This document shows positions 33,840 through 47,950 of a DNA stretch of 64,000 nucleotides, piece after piece. The notes below the pieces were generated by a model. That model ran no database searches. It worked only from the letters and a program-made list of their open reading frames with translations, and was not told the DNA's origin. A program made the position numbers and the translations under genes. Origin of the DNA: Pseudoscleropodium purum (taxonomy: Eukaryota; Streptophyta; Bryopsida; Hypnales; Brachytheciaceae); assembly GCA_963969395.1 (NCBI GenBank), contig OZ017803.1, positions 8,990,001-9,054,000 on the forward strand. Direction: 5' to 3'. Numbering within the stretch: the first letter of the stretch is position 1; each line of letters begins with the position of its first letter.

Positions 33840-34748
33840 CCCCTAAAAGACCAAGGCCTTTTATATGCCCCAAAATACTCAAAACTGCCATTTCTATAGC
33901 AAAAGGTAAAAAACAAATAAATTTTTTTTTTCACACCTAATTGTAGAATCTTACACCTAACTAGTATGAAAATGTGTGAAAAAAATTCAGAATTTTTGAC
34001 TGTACAAATTGCAAGATATTTGCATTTTAAGTGTAAAAAACAAGTTTTTGAACACATTGCAAGATTAGATTTTCTTACTTTGAACATTTTTAACTTTAAT
34101 TTTTTGCACTACAGAGTTTTGAGCTTTAAATCTCTATGGTATAGAATTGAGTTGAGAATCTAGGGAAAAAATGAATGAATGAATTTTTATTCTTTAAAAA
34201 ATTATTAAGTAAAAGTAGATACGAGGTAAAAAGGAAATTTAAATTATTAATATTTCTAAAATGGAATTAAAATGCATTAATTCCAATGGTGAGATTGTTC
34301 TAGCAACCAAGATAAACCATGTGGAACTATTTTTTTTGAAAAATTGTAAAAATTGCATTCCAAAATGAATCCTACAAGTTATTTTTCAAGAAGATGCTCT
34401 AATTGCCCGAAAAACAAGATTGTCCATAACTTTCTCATAAAAAATCCAAAGGGAATGAATCAAATCTTTCCGTATACACAAAAATATAATCTATGAGGAA
34501 AAAAAAATTTAAAACAAAAAATTTGAATTTTTGAATTTTTTTTGCTGCCCCTTGTCCCTTGTTTTGAGCTTATTTGGGCATAATCTTTATTCCCGGAAAT
34601 TGATTGAAAAAAAAAATTATATTCTCACAAAGCTAATCAATTTTTCTATCTTCAAAAGAAATTTCAAAATATCTAGAAAAAATTTCAGCTCGTACGTACC
34701 AGCCCAAAATCCAATTTGTCCCCTGAAGGGACAATGATCCTTTAAGGG
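33840..34748. mobile_element. TTAA-flanked non-autonomous element, copy 4 (diverged)
   Basis: TTAA at 33836-33839 precedes CCCCTAAAAGACCA and TTAA at 34749-34752 follows GATCCTTTAAGGG. The ends match the family and the length (909 bp) fits, but the interior is much more diverged. It lies only about 300 bases from copy 3. Confidence 0.5.
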
Positions 34749-34752
34749 TTAA

Positions 34753-36239
34753 TGAAAAAATCAAATTAAGAGCCAATACATTGTGCAGAGAAGAGTTGTG
34801 TGTAGTAGTTCCTTTGGCATGGTTAGAGAGGTATTCTTCTTCCAGAAGACTTTGCTATGAAGGCCAATTTCTCAAGCAATTTCTCAGATAGTTATGTATT
34901 GAACTCACAATTATGTAACAGCTTGCTGAAAAGTTGTGATGAAACCGTTGTTGGAAGCATGGCAGACCAAAGTCTGTAGGAGCACTATATATAGCGATGA
35001 TTATATGACAGGTATTCTAAATAGTGGCTAGAAATCCAGAGTCTTCCCAAGCAAGTTCAGCAGGAATAAAAAAGCACCAGATTTATTAGGCAAGACAAAT
35101 GCCAAGCAGAGACAATTAATGCAACCTTAAGCACATGCCACAGTGTACATGAAATGGAGGCTGGGAAGGGAGTGTGCTCAGCGCTGCATTTGTTGAATTA
35201 AGACACTTGCTAACATAGATTTCAACACAAACTCTCCACGAAGGTTTTCAAGACACTGCGGAATAAAAGACAACCACAGCCATCGCAAAAGCAATGTGCT
35301 CACCACAGAGAGAAGACAACAAATGAGCGTTCAACTTGTTTGATAGATGATTTGTGAGGCTTGTAGCAAGGGGGATGCGAAATAACAATAAAAATTAACA
35401 AAAATGTTCACAATGGGAAATCCACATTCTTTGTCTTAAATTCTTCAATTTCCATTTTCTTGACCAACAATTGCTCTATTTTGTACTTTGTAGTGATTTC
35501 AATGATATAATTTTATTTATTTTTTAATCCCATAAATAAGAATTTTGCTTTCATGTATCATTTTTCCATGTTCAATTGTAAGGTTGAATTTGCCACAATG
35601 GTGTTGTTATGTGGTAGTAAAAACAGTACTTGAGGAAGGACAAGCTTCTACTTCCTCTAACTCAAAAGTTTTTGGAAAGTTCATCTTAGTAATGTCAAAG
35701 ATTGGTGACTAGAATTACACCCCCTAGTGCAGGTATTCTATTTGCATGTGGCCTGTGACATTTAGTAAAGTAGTTGAATGATGCATGTACCTTGTAAGCA
35801 TCTGATCTTGGTTAAAATCATTAAAATGTCTTAGTTTTGTTGGGTTCAGTGGACAAGTGAAAAAAGATTCTAGATGTTTTTTTAGCATGTATGTATTGGA
35901 CGTAGCATAGCATGAGGTCACCTTTGACAAAAAATAATTAAAATAGTTGAAGCCAAATAGTTTTGGAAATGAATAAGCCACTTTGCCAAATCTAGAGCAA
36001 ATTAAACATATAGAAAGTCAAAATGTTGGAAAAGATTCATGTTCAATTTGATCCTATAACAACTAGATTCATTCTTCTAACTTTACACCAAAGCAGGGAC
36101 ACTACAAAAGGCAATGGATTCATTGAAAGTCATGACTATCACTTTTTTATGCAATGAAGAGATCCCTTCAACTTCCAAGGTTAATTGAAGGGTTTGTTGA
36201 AAGTTAAGAAAAACTATTTCATAATTGTCAAATAACTTT
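34753..36239. other. Spacer without a recognisable gene
   Basis: Mixed-composition DNA around 34780-35350 and AT-rich DNA after it. No conserved frame or transposon end was identified. Confidence 0.4.
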
Positions 36240-36243
36240 TTAA

Positions 36244-37158
36244 TCCTAAAGTTCCAAGACTATGTTTTCACCAAAAACACTCAAAAACCATCATTTTTAA
36301 TACAAGTACCAAATTTTTGAAAAAGAAACTTTTTTTGACATATGTAACTATAGGATCTTATATTATGTAGTATCAAAAACATGCGGTAAAAATTTCAAAC
36401 ATTTCCACCACATGGATTGCAAGATATAAGCTTTCAAATTCACTAAAATCATCTTTTTTGCACTTCACAAGCTCACTTTTCTATGAAAAAAATGACCCAA
36501 ATGGTGATACTTCTTTGGATTATTTTTCCTAGACAAGTTAGCCACATGCTTGAAAAATTTCAAATCAATTGATATTGTACAATATACAAGAAAAAAATAG
36601 TAAATAGGTAGTAGTAGAAAATAATTCAAAAAACTAAATTATTAAGAATTGAAATATGGAATTGAAAAATGCCAATCCCAATGGTTGAATTGTTGTAATA
36701 AAAAATTCAAATCCTATGATTTTATTTTATTTTCCAAAATTATAGAAAATTAAGTAGGATAAAGGACTTCAAAATTTATTTTAGAGAAGAGAATCTATAA
36801 CTACTTGCAAACAAAAAATCCTCATAACTTTTGACTCATTGATCAAAATGGAATGATTCAAAGCTTTATATATATATATATATATATAATTCCAAGAAAC
36901 CAATTTCAAATATTTTTTTTCTAAAAAGAAACGACTTTTACTGATTTGCCTAAACTACTTAGTTACGAAAAAAAATAATATATTAGGCTATAACATTTGA
37001 CTCATATTTCCAACTGTCAAGAAATCCAGTGCATATAAAAGATATTCCTTGTCTCCACCTTCTATTAAAATTTGGGACAAAAATATGAAAATCTCTAGTC
37101 ACACGCACTTGCCTAAAATTTCTATGTAGCCAAAAATTACAGCTTGGTCCTTTAGGGG
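36244..37158. mobile_element. TTAA-flanked non-autonomous element, copy 5 (complete)
   Basis: TTAA at 36240-36243 precedes TCCTAAAGTTCCA and TTAA at 37159-37162 follows TCCTTTAGGGG. It is 915 bp with a (TA)n tract near 36868. The interior aligns with copies 1 and 3. Confidence 0.65.
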
Positions 37159-37620
37159 TTAATAAAAAATGAATTCTCAAATGAACTCTTCCAATTGAGC
37201 AAAAGTGTGTCAAAAGGTGACCTCATGCTATGGTGGTATGATTTACTCAATGAATTTTCAAAGTGTTGAAAATAGGTGGCTAATTTGATGGGTATTTAGT
37301 TGAAATTGCATAAGACTGTACTATCTTGCTTAGGAAATTTGTAAAGCTTGAGGATTTAATTTCTAAATTTTCCATCTACATTGCATGACGAGTTGTATCG
37401 TGTCATTGATGTATATCTCAAGGTTGGTTTGTTATTGCATATTCTAAATGGATTGTTTACTTTTGTTTTTAATCGTATATTACATACATGAGTAATGTGA
37501 TGCCCTTAATTGCCCAATATAGAAGTAGAATGTTCATTTTGGAAGGTAATTTTCAATTGTAATTTTAGTAACATATGTGGCAAACTTTTTCAAGTTCAAA
37601 GTGCACTTCCACCCCTTTAA

Positions 37621-37950
37621 CCCCTAAAGGATGAAGCTGTGTTTTTTTGGCAACATAGCAAACTTAGGCAGCGCACCATGAATGGAGTTTTTATCCTATT
37701 GTGTTGAAATTTTCACAAAACATGTGCCCGAGGAGTAGCTTCAAGGCCTAACAATTTCATTACTCGGTGGGCAAACCGGACAACTCAAAAAACTTCTTTA
37801 AAAATCACTTTTAAAAAAAATAAAAATTTGAAATTGGCTCTTTAGGTTTATACGAGAGTGGGAAGCTTTGAATCATTCCATTGTGATTAATGAGATGAAA
37901 GTTATGAAGTGTTTTAATTTGCGGGTAGGTATAGAATCTTTGAAAACCAT
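37621..37950. mobile_element. TTAA-flanked non-autonomous element, copy 6 (truncated)
   Basis: TTAA at 37617-37620 precedes CCCCTAAAGGATGA, and the family interior can be followed for about 330 bases. The far end is missing. Confidence 0.5.
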
Positions 37951-40900
37951 ACCTACCAAATTAGTATGATGGTCTACAATGCCATTTTTGAGAAGTTCCT
38001 TATAAAGAGGCCTTTGAGCAAATCAAAATGAAAGCTCGTAACATCCTCTAGTTTGAGTCACAAATTTTTAACCCTTGAAGGACTAGTCGATTACTTTGTG
38101 GTCGAAATTGCTTCCTTTTTAATGTTGGAATGAATTCTGCCCTGAATATGGAGATTCACCAAAGGGGACGGTATGGGGAATAAGAAAACACATCCATTGG
38201 GCCAAAAATCAAAAGAATCTGTGCTTGCATTTGAAAATGGGCTTTACAAAACTAACACATGGGTGGCTATAAATAGAATAATCAATGTACAAAAGATGTC
38301 CATCAATGCAAAAGATGCAGTACTGTACGGGCTGACAAGGCATTCACTATGCACAAAGGGTACTGGAAATTGAGCCTGGGAACTAGATCTGCAGCCACTC
38401 AGTGATTGTTGCCTGTCACCCTAGCTGTCAGATGGGGGAGAGTGACGCAGACAGAGGAAGCTGCATCCAAGGAGGTTTAGATGTCACAGTGAAACTGAGG
38501 GGTTCGAAGTGCATTCGAGGGGGAGAGTTGCAGCCGAGGCAGGGGAGTGAACATCCCTCTCACAACAAAAAAGAAATCGTTGCAAAGAAATACACATGAA
38601 AGACATACCTCACCTATACACCCAACAGCTCAGCACATATGACCTCACAGATGTATTACAATATCCAAAATTGAGCCACATTTTTCACTGAAATCCATTG
38701 CTTTGACCAAAGCACCATGCGACAAGCACATCCATAGTCACATCTCTGGAACACAATTCCCATTTGCACTCATTTCCATTCATCAACTACTACCCAAAAA
38801 TGCCTCGCCCACCCTTCCCCCTCCAATCGACTACAGTCCTTAATGAGTTAAATGGAACCAATTTAGGTGATCTGCTTGTGATTAGAGGGTAGGCTGGAGA
38901 GAATCATAATAGGAGAAGAATTGGCTCAACATTTGAAGTATAAGGTAGATGGCTGTAAAAGTGACCCTTTAAGGGCTGATCCGGCTTTTTCATAGGTTTG
39001 CATGAACAGAAATATTTTTAGCTCATTTTTAAGAGAAAGAAAAATGGATGCTGAATGTAACACAAGTGGTTTCATCTTTTTCCATAGCATTTTTGAATTA
39101 GTTATGAATTTTCAAAGATTTCTTCAATAGGGTACCTATTTGTGACCCGTAGATCTCCCAAATTCTATCCCCTTGCAATTTCTAAAGCGATTTAGAACCA
39201 CGGAGGAAATGATTGGCTCTTGGAATAAAATAAGTAAATTTTTCTTGATTCATTCAAAAGCAACAATGGTCCATTTAAAGATCAGCTCCCATCCATTTTA
39301 CAATCAACTACGGGGCAGTTGCAAGGAAAGGGTCGCAATTACAGCCTCTAACTTTATGTCAAATAGTACTCAAAATGGGCCTTACTGCTTCTTCTGGAAA
39401 GGCGTATGTCTGCAGGCAGTACTGGAACTTCTTAGGGGTCAATATTGTATGTTGCATTCTACCTTCCTTCATCACTTTGTAGGAGGTGAGGTGTTTGCCT
39501 TTTCTCATGCAATGGTAGCAGTTGAAAATTTGATATATGGTGGATCCACCCTTCATTGTTTGCTTCCCAATTCTGTACCCTACTGTTTGGCCCCAATTGC
39601 AGTCATTGTTCCATCCAAATTTGTCTAGAAAAGGTCCTAAACCATTAAAGATTCCAACAAAATCTAACCAGATTTTGGCTTTAAAGTCAATATAAGTAAT
39701 GTGTCAACCTTTGATTGGTGAATTCTTAAGTGCTAATAGGTACATAGAATGGCGGTTATAGGTTGTTGATAGAGTATTTATCACTCTATTCTATATGTGG
39801 TTCTATAATTTTAGGCTGATTACTTCAAAACTTCACAAAAATTAGAATTTTGATCAATAAATTACAATTCTACTTGGATTTGATTCGTAAAACAAACGCA
39901 CACCACTGAAAAATTTGTACCCCTCTTGGAATTGGCCCCTAAATATTCAGATTGCAAATCAAGGTGGTCATAGGCTTATTTACCTTAGTACTAATCTTCT
40001 GAAATAATTTGCCATTTCAACAAAGTCAAGTTCCTCAATTACATAATGTTCTATAAAACTAGACTTCAAATCAAAAGACAGTGCTTCACTTGCCAGACTA
40101 TGATCAATAGTGTAACCCCAAAGTGACAAAGGGGACATAAAATGTCCTTGCAAATTTTGCAAGTAGGGAAACAAACAATATGCATATTTGTATGGAAAAA
40201 TGACACAAGTAGTCCTTGTAGGGTTTTGGAAGCCCTATCCATCAAACTAAAATGCAAGAAATTTGGATCATTTTTGAATTTTCTATCACCTTTACAAGTC
40301 TAAAATCTGCGTAAATTTTGATACTCTGGCTATCAAACAAGGGGTGAAGGTACGTCACCAGGCCACATGACGGGGACAGTGTGGCAGGAACTCGGAGTAA
40401 TGTTGTTGGAGCAGGGATGCCAAGTATGCTAGGGTTTCTAGGTACTAGCTTCATGTTGTAGACGCCGATTAGTAAAGGATCGACTTTCGTCTTCCTTGCG
40501 TTTTCTGCATGGCGGGGCTTTGTCTAGGTTGGCTAAGTCTCCATCGTCAGCCTACTTGTTCTCCGGGTTTGGCAAGAATTGGTATACGAGTGACATTCAA
40601 TCTGGCTTTACAGAAGATCTAGTTGTCGGAAGAGTTCTGAATTTTTTGCCAGTCCTTCGTCACTCATGTTTTTAAGGGTGGTTCAATAAGATCTCATTGC
40701 AGTTGTGTACATTCTTTTTGCATAATTTTAGAATGAATAAAGCACACAAATGAGGCTTCCAAGGTACTTGCAGGAACAATGTCGAGTACAACACAATGTT
40801 GCTGTTTTTTGATAAAAAAATCTGTTGACTTATTACTTTAGGTGAAGACCTTCAATTATTCAATGGAGGTGTGCCCAAAATTCCAAACTTTGGTTGATGA

Positions 40901-42076
40901 AACAAGCTCTGGAAGAGAAAGTGCCCCTCGTACAACCTCAATTTCATTGTTGATGATAGGGTGTTTGAGAATAAAAAAGTACATGAAAAATTAGAATCAA
41001 CGGGGTTTTTTTTTTAAGTGTCCACATTCTAGTTTTGTTCCCCTTTGTACGGTTGGATCTACTTATGTGCCGTTTGATTTGCTTCCAAATTTTTTGCAAA
41101 TTAAACACCTACATGCACACATCTTTGAAGGTTAGAAATTCAGTGTCACTTTGGGGTTAATGAACTCAAAGAATTTACAAATTTTCATTGAAACTTCAAT
41201 TATTGTAAATATCTTTTTAGTTTTCTTCATTTTTGAGGGTTTTTTAGATGTCTTAGATTTCAATTATAAAATAATTTTAGCTTGACCATTGTAGTTCATA
41301 CCAATTTAGACCTTGAAGGACAAAGACAAAGGTTATGACCATATAAGTAACCTCAATATTTGTTGCTTTATATTATCTATTTTGTTACTAAATATGAGTG
41401 AATTATTTTATTTTATTTTTCAAAGATGCAATCACATATTTTCTATTAGTCATGAAATTTTCAAATCCTTTTGGTGAAAAATGAAATTATTGTAATTTTT
41501 CAAAAAAAGAGTGAAGAAAAATTGTACCAAATACAATGTATGTTTACAAATTCTGAAATTTTCATCATAAATGTATATTATAGTGTGATCGTTCAAGAAT
41601 TCAAAGTGATCATTCAAGAATTACTTTCCAACTCACTACTTTATACTTTCTTACTCACTACCTTGAGACATGTGTCATAACCTTGTTAGTCCCAACCTTG
41701 AAAAGGGCAAAAAAAACATTCCAAGCTTGAATTCTATTGAATTCTAGTCTAAGGTTGGAAATAGTGCACCCTATAGATTGTATATTGGGCGTAGTTAACA
41801 ACTAGTGCCTCTACCTTAGTTATGAAATTTTGAAGTTGAAGTAATATAGGGCTTTAATAGCATCTACTTGCTAAAATGTATATTGTTTGTACATTGTTAA
41901 AGGCTACCCAAAAGCAACATGTATATATAGTGTACATCTTAGGAGGTGAACATTTTTAGAGCTTGGGCGCTTTTAGAACCACCTACTTTAGGTTTGGTTT
42001 AAAAAATAATTTTTGATTCATTGATAACAAAATAGATTATTAAAAATTCATTTATAATTAATTTAGTCCTTGATTC
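37951..42076. other. Spacer, no gene supported
   Basis: Mostly AT-rich with patches of more mixed composition (38390-38560, 40320-40640). A 151-residue open frame at 39173-39628 on the plus strand has no recognisable motif and I do not call it a gene. Confidence 0.35.
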
Positions 42077-42080
42077 TTAA

Positions 42081-43022
42081 CCCCTAAATGCCCAAATTTT
42101 GTTTTTTTTGGTAATATAGCAATTTTGGGTAACTTAATATGAATGGATTTTTTGTTTTGTTTTGAAATTTTAACACATGTGCCCGAGGAGAAGCTTTAAG
42201 GCCCAACAATTTTCATAAGTTTTGACTACATGGTTAAAAAGTTATTGTATGATATGTACTTTTCACTACTCGGCAGGTAGCTTAGGCAACAAATTTTTTT
42301 TTTTCAAAATCATTTTTTTAAGAAATTAAAATTTGAAATTGGTTCTTTATATATATATATATATATATATGGAAAGCTTTGAATCATTCTATTTTGATCA
42401 ATGAGTCAAAGCTACAAGGAGTTTTATTTTGTGGGAGTTTGCGGGTTGTTATTGAATCTCTATTCTAAGACAAACTTTGAAGTCTTTTATTTAACTCAAT
42501 TTTCAATATTTTGGGAAAAAAAACAAAAACATTAGGTGTAGATTGTTCATTACAACATTACAACCATTGGGATTGACAACTTTTCAATTCCATAAGTAAA
42601 TTGTTAACAATGTAGTATTTTGAATCATTCTCTACTCCTTCCTACTTACTATTTTTTTCCTATATGTTATATGATTCCAAATGATCTGAAATTTTTCAAG
42701 CATGTAGCGAACTTGACTTGAAAAAAGAATTTAAAGAGTTGCAACCATTTTGGACATTTTTTCATACAAATGTGATCTTGTGAAGTGCAGCTACCCATTT
42801 TTGTGTAGGGCCAAAAAAAGGAACTTTGTCCCTTCAAATGTTAATGTCCTACAATCTACACGACTGAAATTTCTTCCACATGTTCTCAAACAAGCTTACT
42901 ACAAGATCCTATTGTTACATATGTCCCAAAAAAATTTCTTCTAAAATTTGGTACATGTACTAGAAATGGCAGTTTTGAAGCAGTTTTGGTGAAAACATAT
43001 TCAAAATCATTCAGGGACTAAG
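42081..43022. mobile_element. TTAA-flanked non-autonomous element, copy 7
   Basis: TTAA at 42077-42080 precedes CCCCTAAATGCCC. The right end is degenerate (TTCAGGGACTAAG near 43022). A (TA)n tract lies near 42348. The interior matches copies 2 and 9 in the same orientation. Confidence 0.55.
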
Positions 43023-44955
43023 AACACAATTAATTTAGTCCTTGATTCGCATAGCAAAGTTGGCACTAACGTACAATTATTTTTAATGACTTGGCCTACT
43101 TTGCAATTACCTTTTCGAGTGAAACATTTTATCGAGATGTAAATCGTGATGCTAATTCCAATGTACTGGTATTCTATAGCAATTGCATTTATTGTTGTGT
43201 TGCACATCACATTGCAAGACACTACATCTTGCCTACGAAGTGGGCTAAACAAGGTAATTTGGGGGTTCTCTAGGGTAAAAGTAAAATAGAGTCCCCTATT
43301 TTGAGCCGTGTCTAAAGTATGTTGAGGGCTTCCCCTAGCTAATATGGGGTCTCTAATAGCAAATATGAATTCAAAATTCGCAAAAAAAAATTGTGTGAAA
43401 AATTTAAAAAATTCCTGCATTTTCCTTTGGGGAATTGGGGTAAATCCAGTCTGCTGAGCCCATTTTGTGGGAAGGATTTAACGCCCTACCATGGCATTTG
43501 CCAGCTACTGTGTAGCTCAAAGACAGGGTTATATGAGGACGAAATCTTATTACTGACTTCATCTGCAAACTGATCAAGTGTGATGCAGGGTGATTCTGAC
43601 AGTGCTCTGTGGGTCAAGAAGTACGAAGAGCTTGAAGGTAGGGTGGCCAACCCATTTCCATCTACTTAACCAATTACGCATATTTGGAGTGTGGGTTTTT
43701 GGATTTGTAATTTTTCACATGTACAGAAATAGAGTTTGGGAGGATTTTGTATTTTTCTAGAATTTTATTACACAAAACGTAATTACTATGAAATTTTTAG
43801 TGGAAGATTTTTTTGGACTTATAATGATGATATAGACCTTTCTATTTCTGACCATAGGCTGATTACAAAATCAACCAAGGATTGGTTGCAATATTGTGAG
43901 TCTTGCAACCAATAGTAATGTGCCACAACTATATTGGGAACTATGCCGTAATTAATCATTGCTCATCTCTTGCTAATCAAAAAGAGAATGGTCTATGTCA
44001 CGAGAATGGAAGGTGATCAAAAATGAATCAGCTACTATAAGTAGGGTGGGGTATGAGTTAGTGTAGCCAATGTGATGTTTATAATAATCAAATTATGGTT
44101 TATCTTTTGGAGATTGAAGATTGGTGCAACTGAAGGAAGGTAATCAGTCGTCCATTTCCGTTCCATTCCATATCTGTAACTTATGTGATATCTGTCATCT
44201 TGGTTTATTGTGTTTTTATTCCATCTGCTTCTTGGTTGTTAAGAATCATTCAATTTTGCAGACCTATCCAATAACTCTACGCAGTGTCTGTACTCAGCCT
44301 TGGACAAATGTTTCACACTTTTGTGATTGCTTGATTACATGTCATACGTCTACAGATAGCTAGGGAACACCGTTGGGAATTGTGTATGCAGACCTTTCCA
44401 TCACTTTGGCATGGGAAGAAAGGCAATGGACAGGACAATGTAGCACCTAAAACCTATGTAGTGGAGTGCTGTTAGGCATGAAGCTACAGTAATAAGGCAT
44501 GAAGTACTGTGTAGGATAAGATGAAAGAAGAAACTTCTATTGTTGATGAGGTTCTTTTGGTTATATAAGGAAAAAAATGATAAACATTGGATAGGCAAGC
44601 AAAATTCCAAGTGGGGAGGATGGATGTCCTTTATTTGTTGGACAAAGAAGTAGAACAAGAGGCACTCACCTACTCTTCCTTTCTGCAATGATGATTGAGG
44701 CCATTGCTTCTACATGTGTTCCCATTGCTTTAAGCATTCTAACTTAATTGAATTGTAGGAGATGACTTTCATTGTGAGATCGTTCAAAAGATCTCACTAA
44801 AGATATCACTTTGGATAATACAAGAGCAACGCTCTCTTTTAGTCAACTTGTTTTTGCATTCCAAAATTGCAAGTTTGTAGGCTACAATGAAAGGTTTTTG
44901 ATTTTCACTAGGTCATACCTTCATTGAACTTGCTAGCTAAAGGTTGACCAAGTGG
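43023..44955. other. Spacer, no gene supported
   Basis: Open frames here are short and unremarkable, and no family motif or repeat boundary was recognised. Confidence 0.35.
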
Positions 44956-45124
44956 CACTACTGAAAAAATTCATTTTTTCAATTGATTTGGTCACAATAA
45001 TATTTGGATAGTAATATGTGGACTTGGACAAAAATCGATAGAGAAATGAACCAAATCAATGCAACCAAATCAATGCAACCAAATCAATAAAAATAACAAA
45101 AAAACCCAGAATTTTCCAGTAGTG
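44956..45124. mobile_element. CACTA-like MITE (169 bp)
   Basis: The left end CACTACTGAAAAAATTC is matched by the right end GAATTTTCCAGTAGTG read on the other strand, giving terminal inverted repeats of about 16 bases that begin with CACTA. Just inside, ATTGATTTGGT occurs once at the left and three times inverted at the right as a short tandem. Such subterminal repeats are typical of CACTA transposase-binding sites. The 3-bp flanks (TGG and TAG) agree at two of three positions. No coding capacity. Confidence 0.7.
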
Positions 45125-45358
45125 TAGATTGCCCAAGTTGAGTAAAATGATGTGGCACAAGTCTCTTAATATTTTTCATGTCCTCATAGCCTTAGTTTAC
45201 ATTCCACATGATCTCTCCAACCTCCTTTGAGGGATCAATTCCAGTGTTGTTGGGGAGTCTCAATTGTGGGAGTACGCATTTGGCTGGCACCCGTGACCCT
45301 AAACCACTCTCATGTTCCCATCACATGGTATGGCAATGATAGTGTCTTGCCATGCCTT

Positions 45359-45571
45359 GAATTGCTTGGTTTGCTTGCTATACGATGAAAACTACATATC
45401 AAACAATAACTTTTTAACCATGAAGTCAAAAGTTATGAAATTTTTTGTGTTTAAAGCCACATCTCAAGTATATATTATGTGAAAATACCAAAAAAAAAAG
45501 AAAAATTCCATTTGTACTAGGTTATCCCAAATCGCTATGTTGCTTAGAAACACAATTTAGTCCTTTAGGAG
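45359..45571. mobile_element. TTAA-flanked non-autonomous element, copy 8 (right end only)
   Basis: Only the terminal 213 bases are present, ending TCCTTTAGGAG before TTAA. It corresponds to 5549-5756 of copy 1. Confidence 0.5.
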
Positions 45572-47027
45572 TTAACTTTCTTTGAAGATGCTTTTTCATC
45601 CTTTTCTTGTTTTGGTTTAAGCAAAACTATTTCAAATTGGTTTTTTTGCCTTCTGTTTGGCATCTTTACAACCTTCTTCTCCATTTCTTTCTCCAACTCT
45701 ATCTTTACAACTAAAATTAAAAAAGTACATACATATTCCACACATATTTCTTGTTTTTCCTGTCAATTGGTGTAAATATGTATTTCAAAGTCTTTTCTTC
45801 ACCATTTTCTTTACTATTAAAACAAAAACTTACAAACACAAAAATAACAACCATATCAAACAAGAAAGACAAAGAATGAAGCTGATTAATATATTTATGA
45901 GACATTAGGGCATTGTAACTTGTTAGTGGCCTCCATTTTTTTTAATTAATGTCACTTTCATGGGGAATGGAAAAATGATAGATATAATTTGATGAAGTTA
46001 ATTACATAGTTTACCATCAATAGTTTAGCTTGTATAAATGTTCAAATTCTATAATATTTTTTAAAATTGAAGTTGCAAACTTCTTTTTCCACTTTAAATA
46101 ATAAATAGGCAATTGGGTGCCAAAGCTACTGATAAGGTACAACAAACTTTTTTCTTTAGTAATATTCATTGGAATGACATAAAACAAAACTTTATCAATG
46201 CACATTACGATGATTAGCACCCATTTTGAAAAATCCATACAAAAATCCTAAATTAAGAAGTCAACAAAGTGTGCCTTGAATTCTCAAAAAATCCAAAGTT
46301 GGTTGTTTAGTCCCTTAGGGTTTAAGAAGCTAACCTTGTGAGGATACTACAAACCTAAATGATTAAATGAATGACTTCAATATTAATTGTAGAAACAAAA
46401 ATGCACGTATTGGTTCAATAATTAAAGTATTTTGGTTACTACATTGGTCATGGGGACTATGACTTTCTATGGATAAAGACTAAAGAAAGTCCAAATTTGT
46501 AGATACTTACTATAAATTGAAATTGAAATTTGAAAACAATGTGGTAACATAATGATGATATTTGAATAAAAATTATAAAACAATATCCATACATCATATC
46601 CATATGCACACACAACAATAAATCTATACCACCACACAACAATATTTTGCAATAAATTCAAAATCAAAATATGGAATTTTTTCTATAATCAATTCTAGAT
46701 TGAAAATTTGTAATTTTCATGTAAATTTTTGTCTACTAAGTTCAAAATTTTAATTTCTAATTATGGTGATTTTCAATTTTTTATTTTATTAAATAATTCA
46801 AATCATATTTTGAACTTGAAAAACAAATCTTTATAGTAGAATATATTTGTATCCTTTGAACTATAGAATATTTGCAAAATAGTCTAACAAGATTTATACA
46901 ATTCAAATGTAAGAAAATTAATACAAGAATCAACAAATATTTACATGAATGAAAAAATACAATATATGCAACTTTAAAATATGCTTTGTTCTTTGGTTGG
47001 TTGTAATTTTGATTGCTTAGTCTCTAA

Positions 47028-47950
47028 CCCCTAAAGGACCATCATTCAATTTTTGGCTATATAGAAATTTTTGGCAAGCTGGTGTGAATGAGTATTTGCA
47101 TGTTTTAGGCTAAAATTTTATTAGAAGGTGAAGATAAGGAATATCTTTCATATGCCCTAAATTTCATGACATTTGGAAATAGGAATCAAAAGTTATGGCT
47201 TGAAATTTTACTTTTTTTGTAAATGGGTAGCCTAGGTAAATAAAAAAAATCACTTTTTTAATAAATAGAAATTTGAAATTGGGTTTCTAAAGTTATAAAT
47301 ATGTGTAAAACTTTGAATCATCCCATTTGGATCAATGAGTCAAAAGTTATGAGGATTTTTTGTTTGCTTGTAGTTATGGTTTTCCTACTCCATAATAGAC
47401 TTTAAAGTCCTTTATCTTACTCAATTTTCAATATTTTTGGAAAAAAATAAAATCATAGGATGTAGATTGTTTATTACAACATTTCAACCATTAGTATTGG
47501 GTTTGGCATTTTTTAATTCCATAATTAAATTTTTAACAATTTTGTATTTTAAATCATTCTCTACTACTATCTACTTACTATTTTTTTCCTATATGTTGTA
47601 CAATTCCAAATGATCTAAAATTATTCAAGAATGTAGACATTTTATTTAGTGAAAGAACTAAAGAAGCACCATTGTTTTAGACATTTTTTGATAGAAAAAT
47701 TAGCTTGTGAAGTGTAGCCGCCCTGCTTTGTGCAGGGCAAAAAAAATTTCAAGGAATTTGAATGCTTAATTATTGCAATTCACTTGGTCAAAATGTCTAC
47801 AATTTTTAATACATGTTCTCAAGTTAGCATACTAGAAGATCCTATGGTTACAAATGTCAAAAAAAATTTCTTTTTAAGACTTTGATAATTGTACTAAAAA
47901 TGGCAATTTTCAAGCGTTTTTAGTGAAACATAGTTATGGAACTTTAGGGG
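47028..47950. mobile_element. TTAA-flanked non-autonomous element, copy 9 (complete)
   Basis: The left end CCCCTAAAGGACCA is preceded by CTAA (a mutated TTAA) and the right end CTTTAGGGG is followed by TTAA at 47951-47954. It is 923 bp and is the counterpart of copy 2. Confidence 0.65.

Noticed and set aside
39173..39628. 151-residue plus-strand frame as a gene
   Set aside because: No motif, no homologous copy in the window, and no splice or polyadenylation context.
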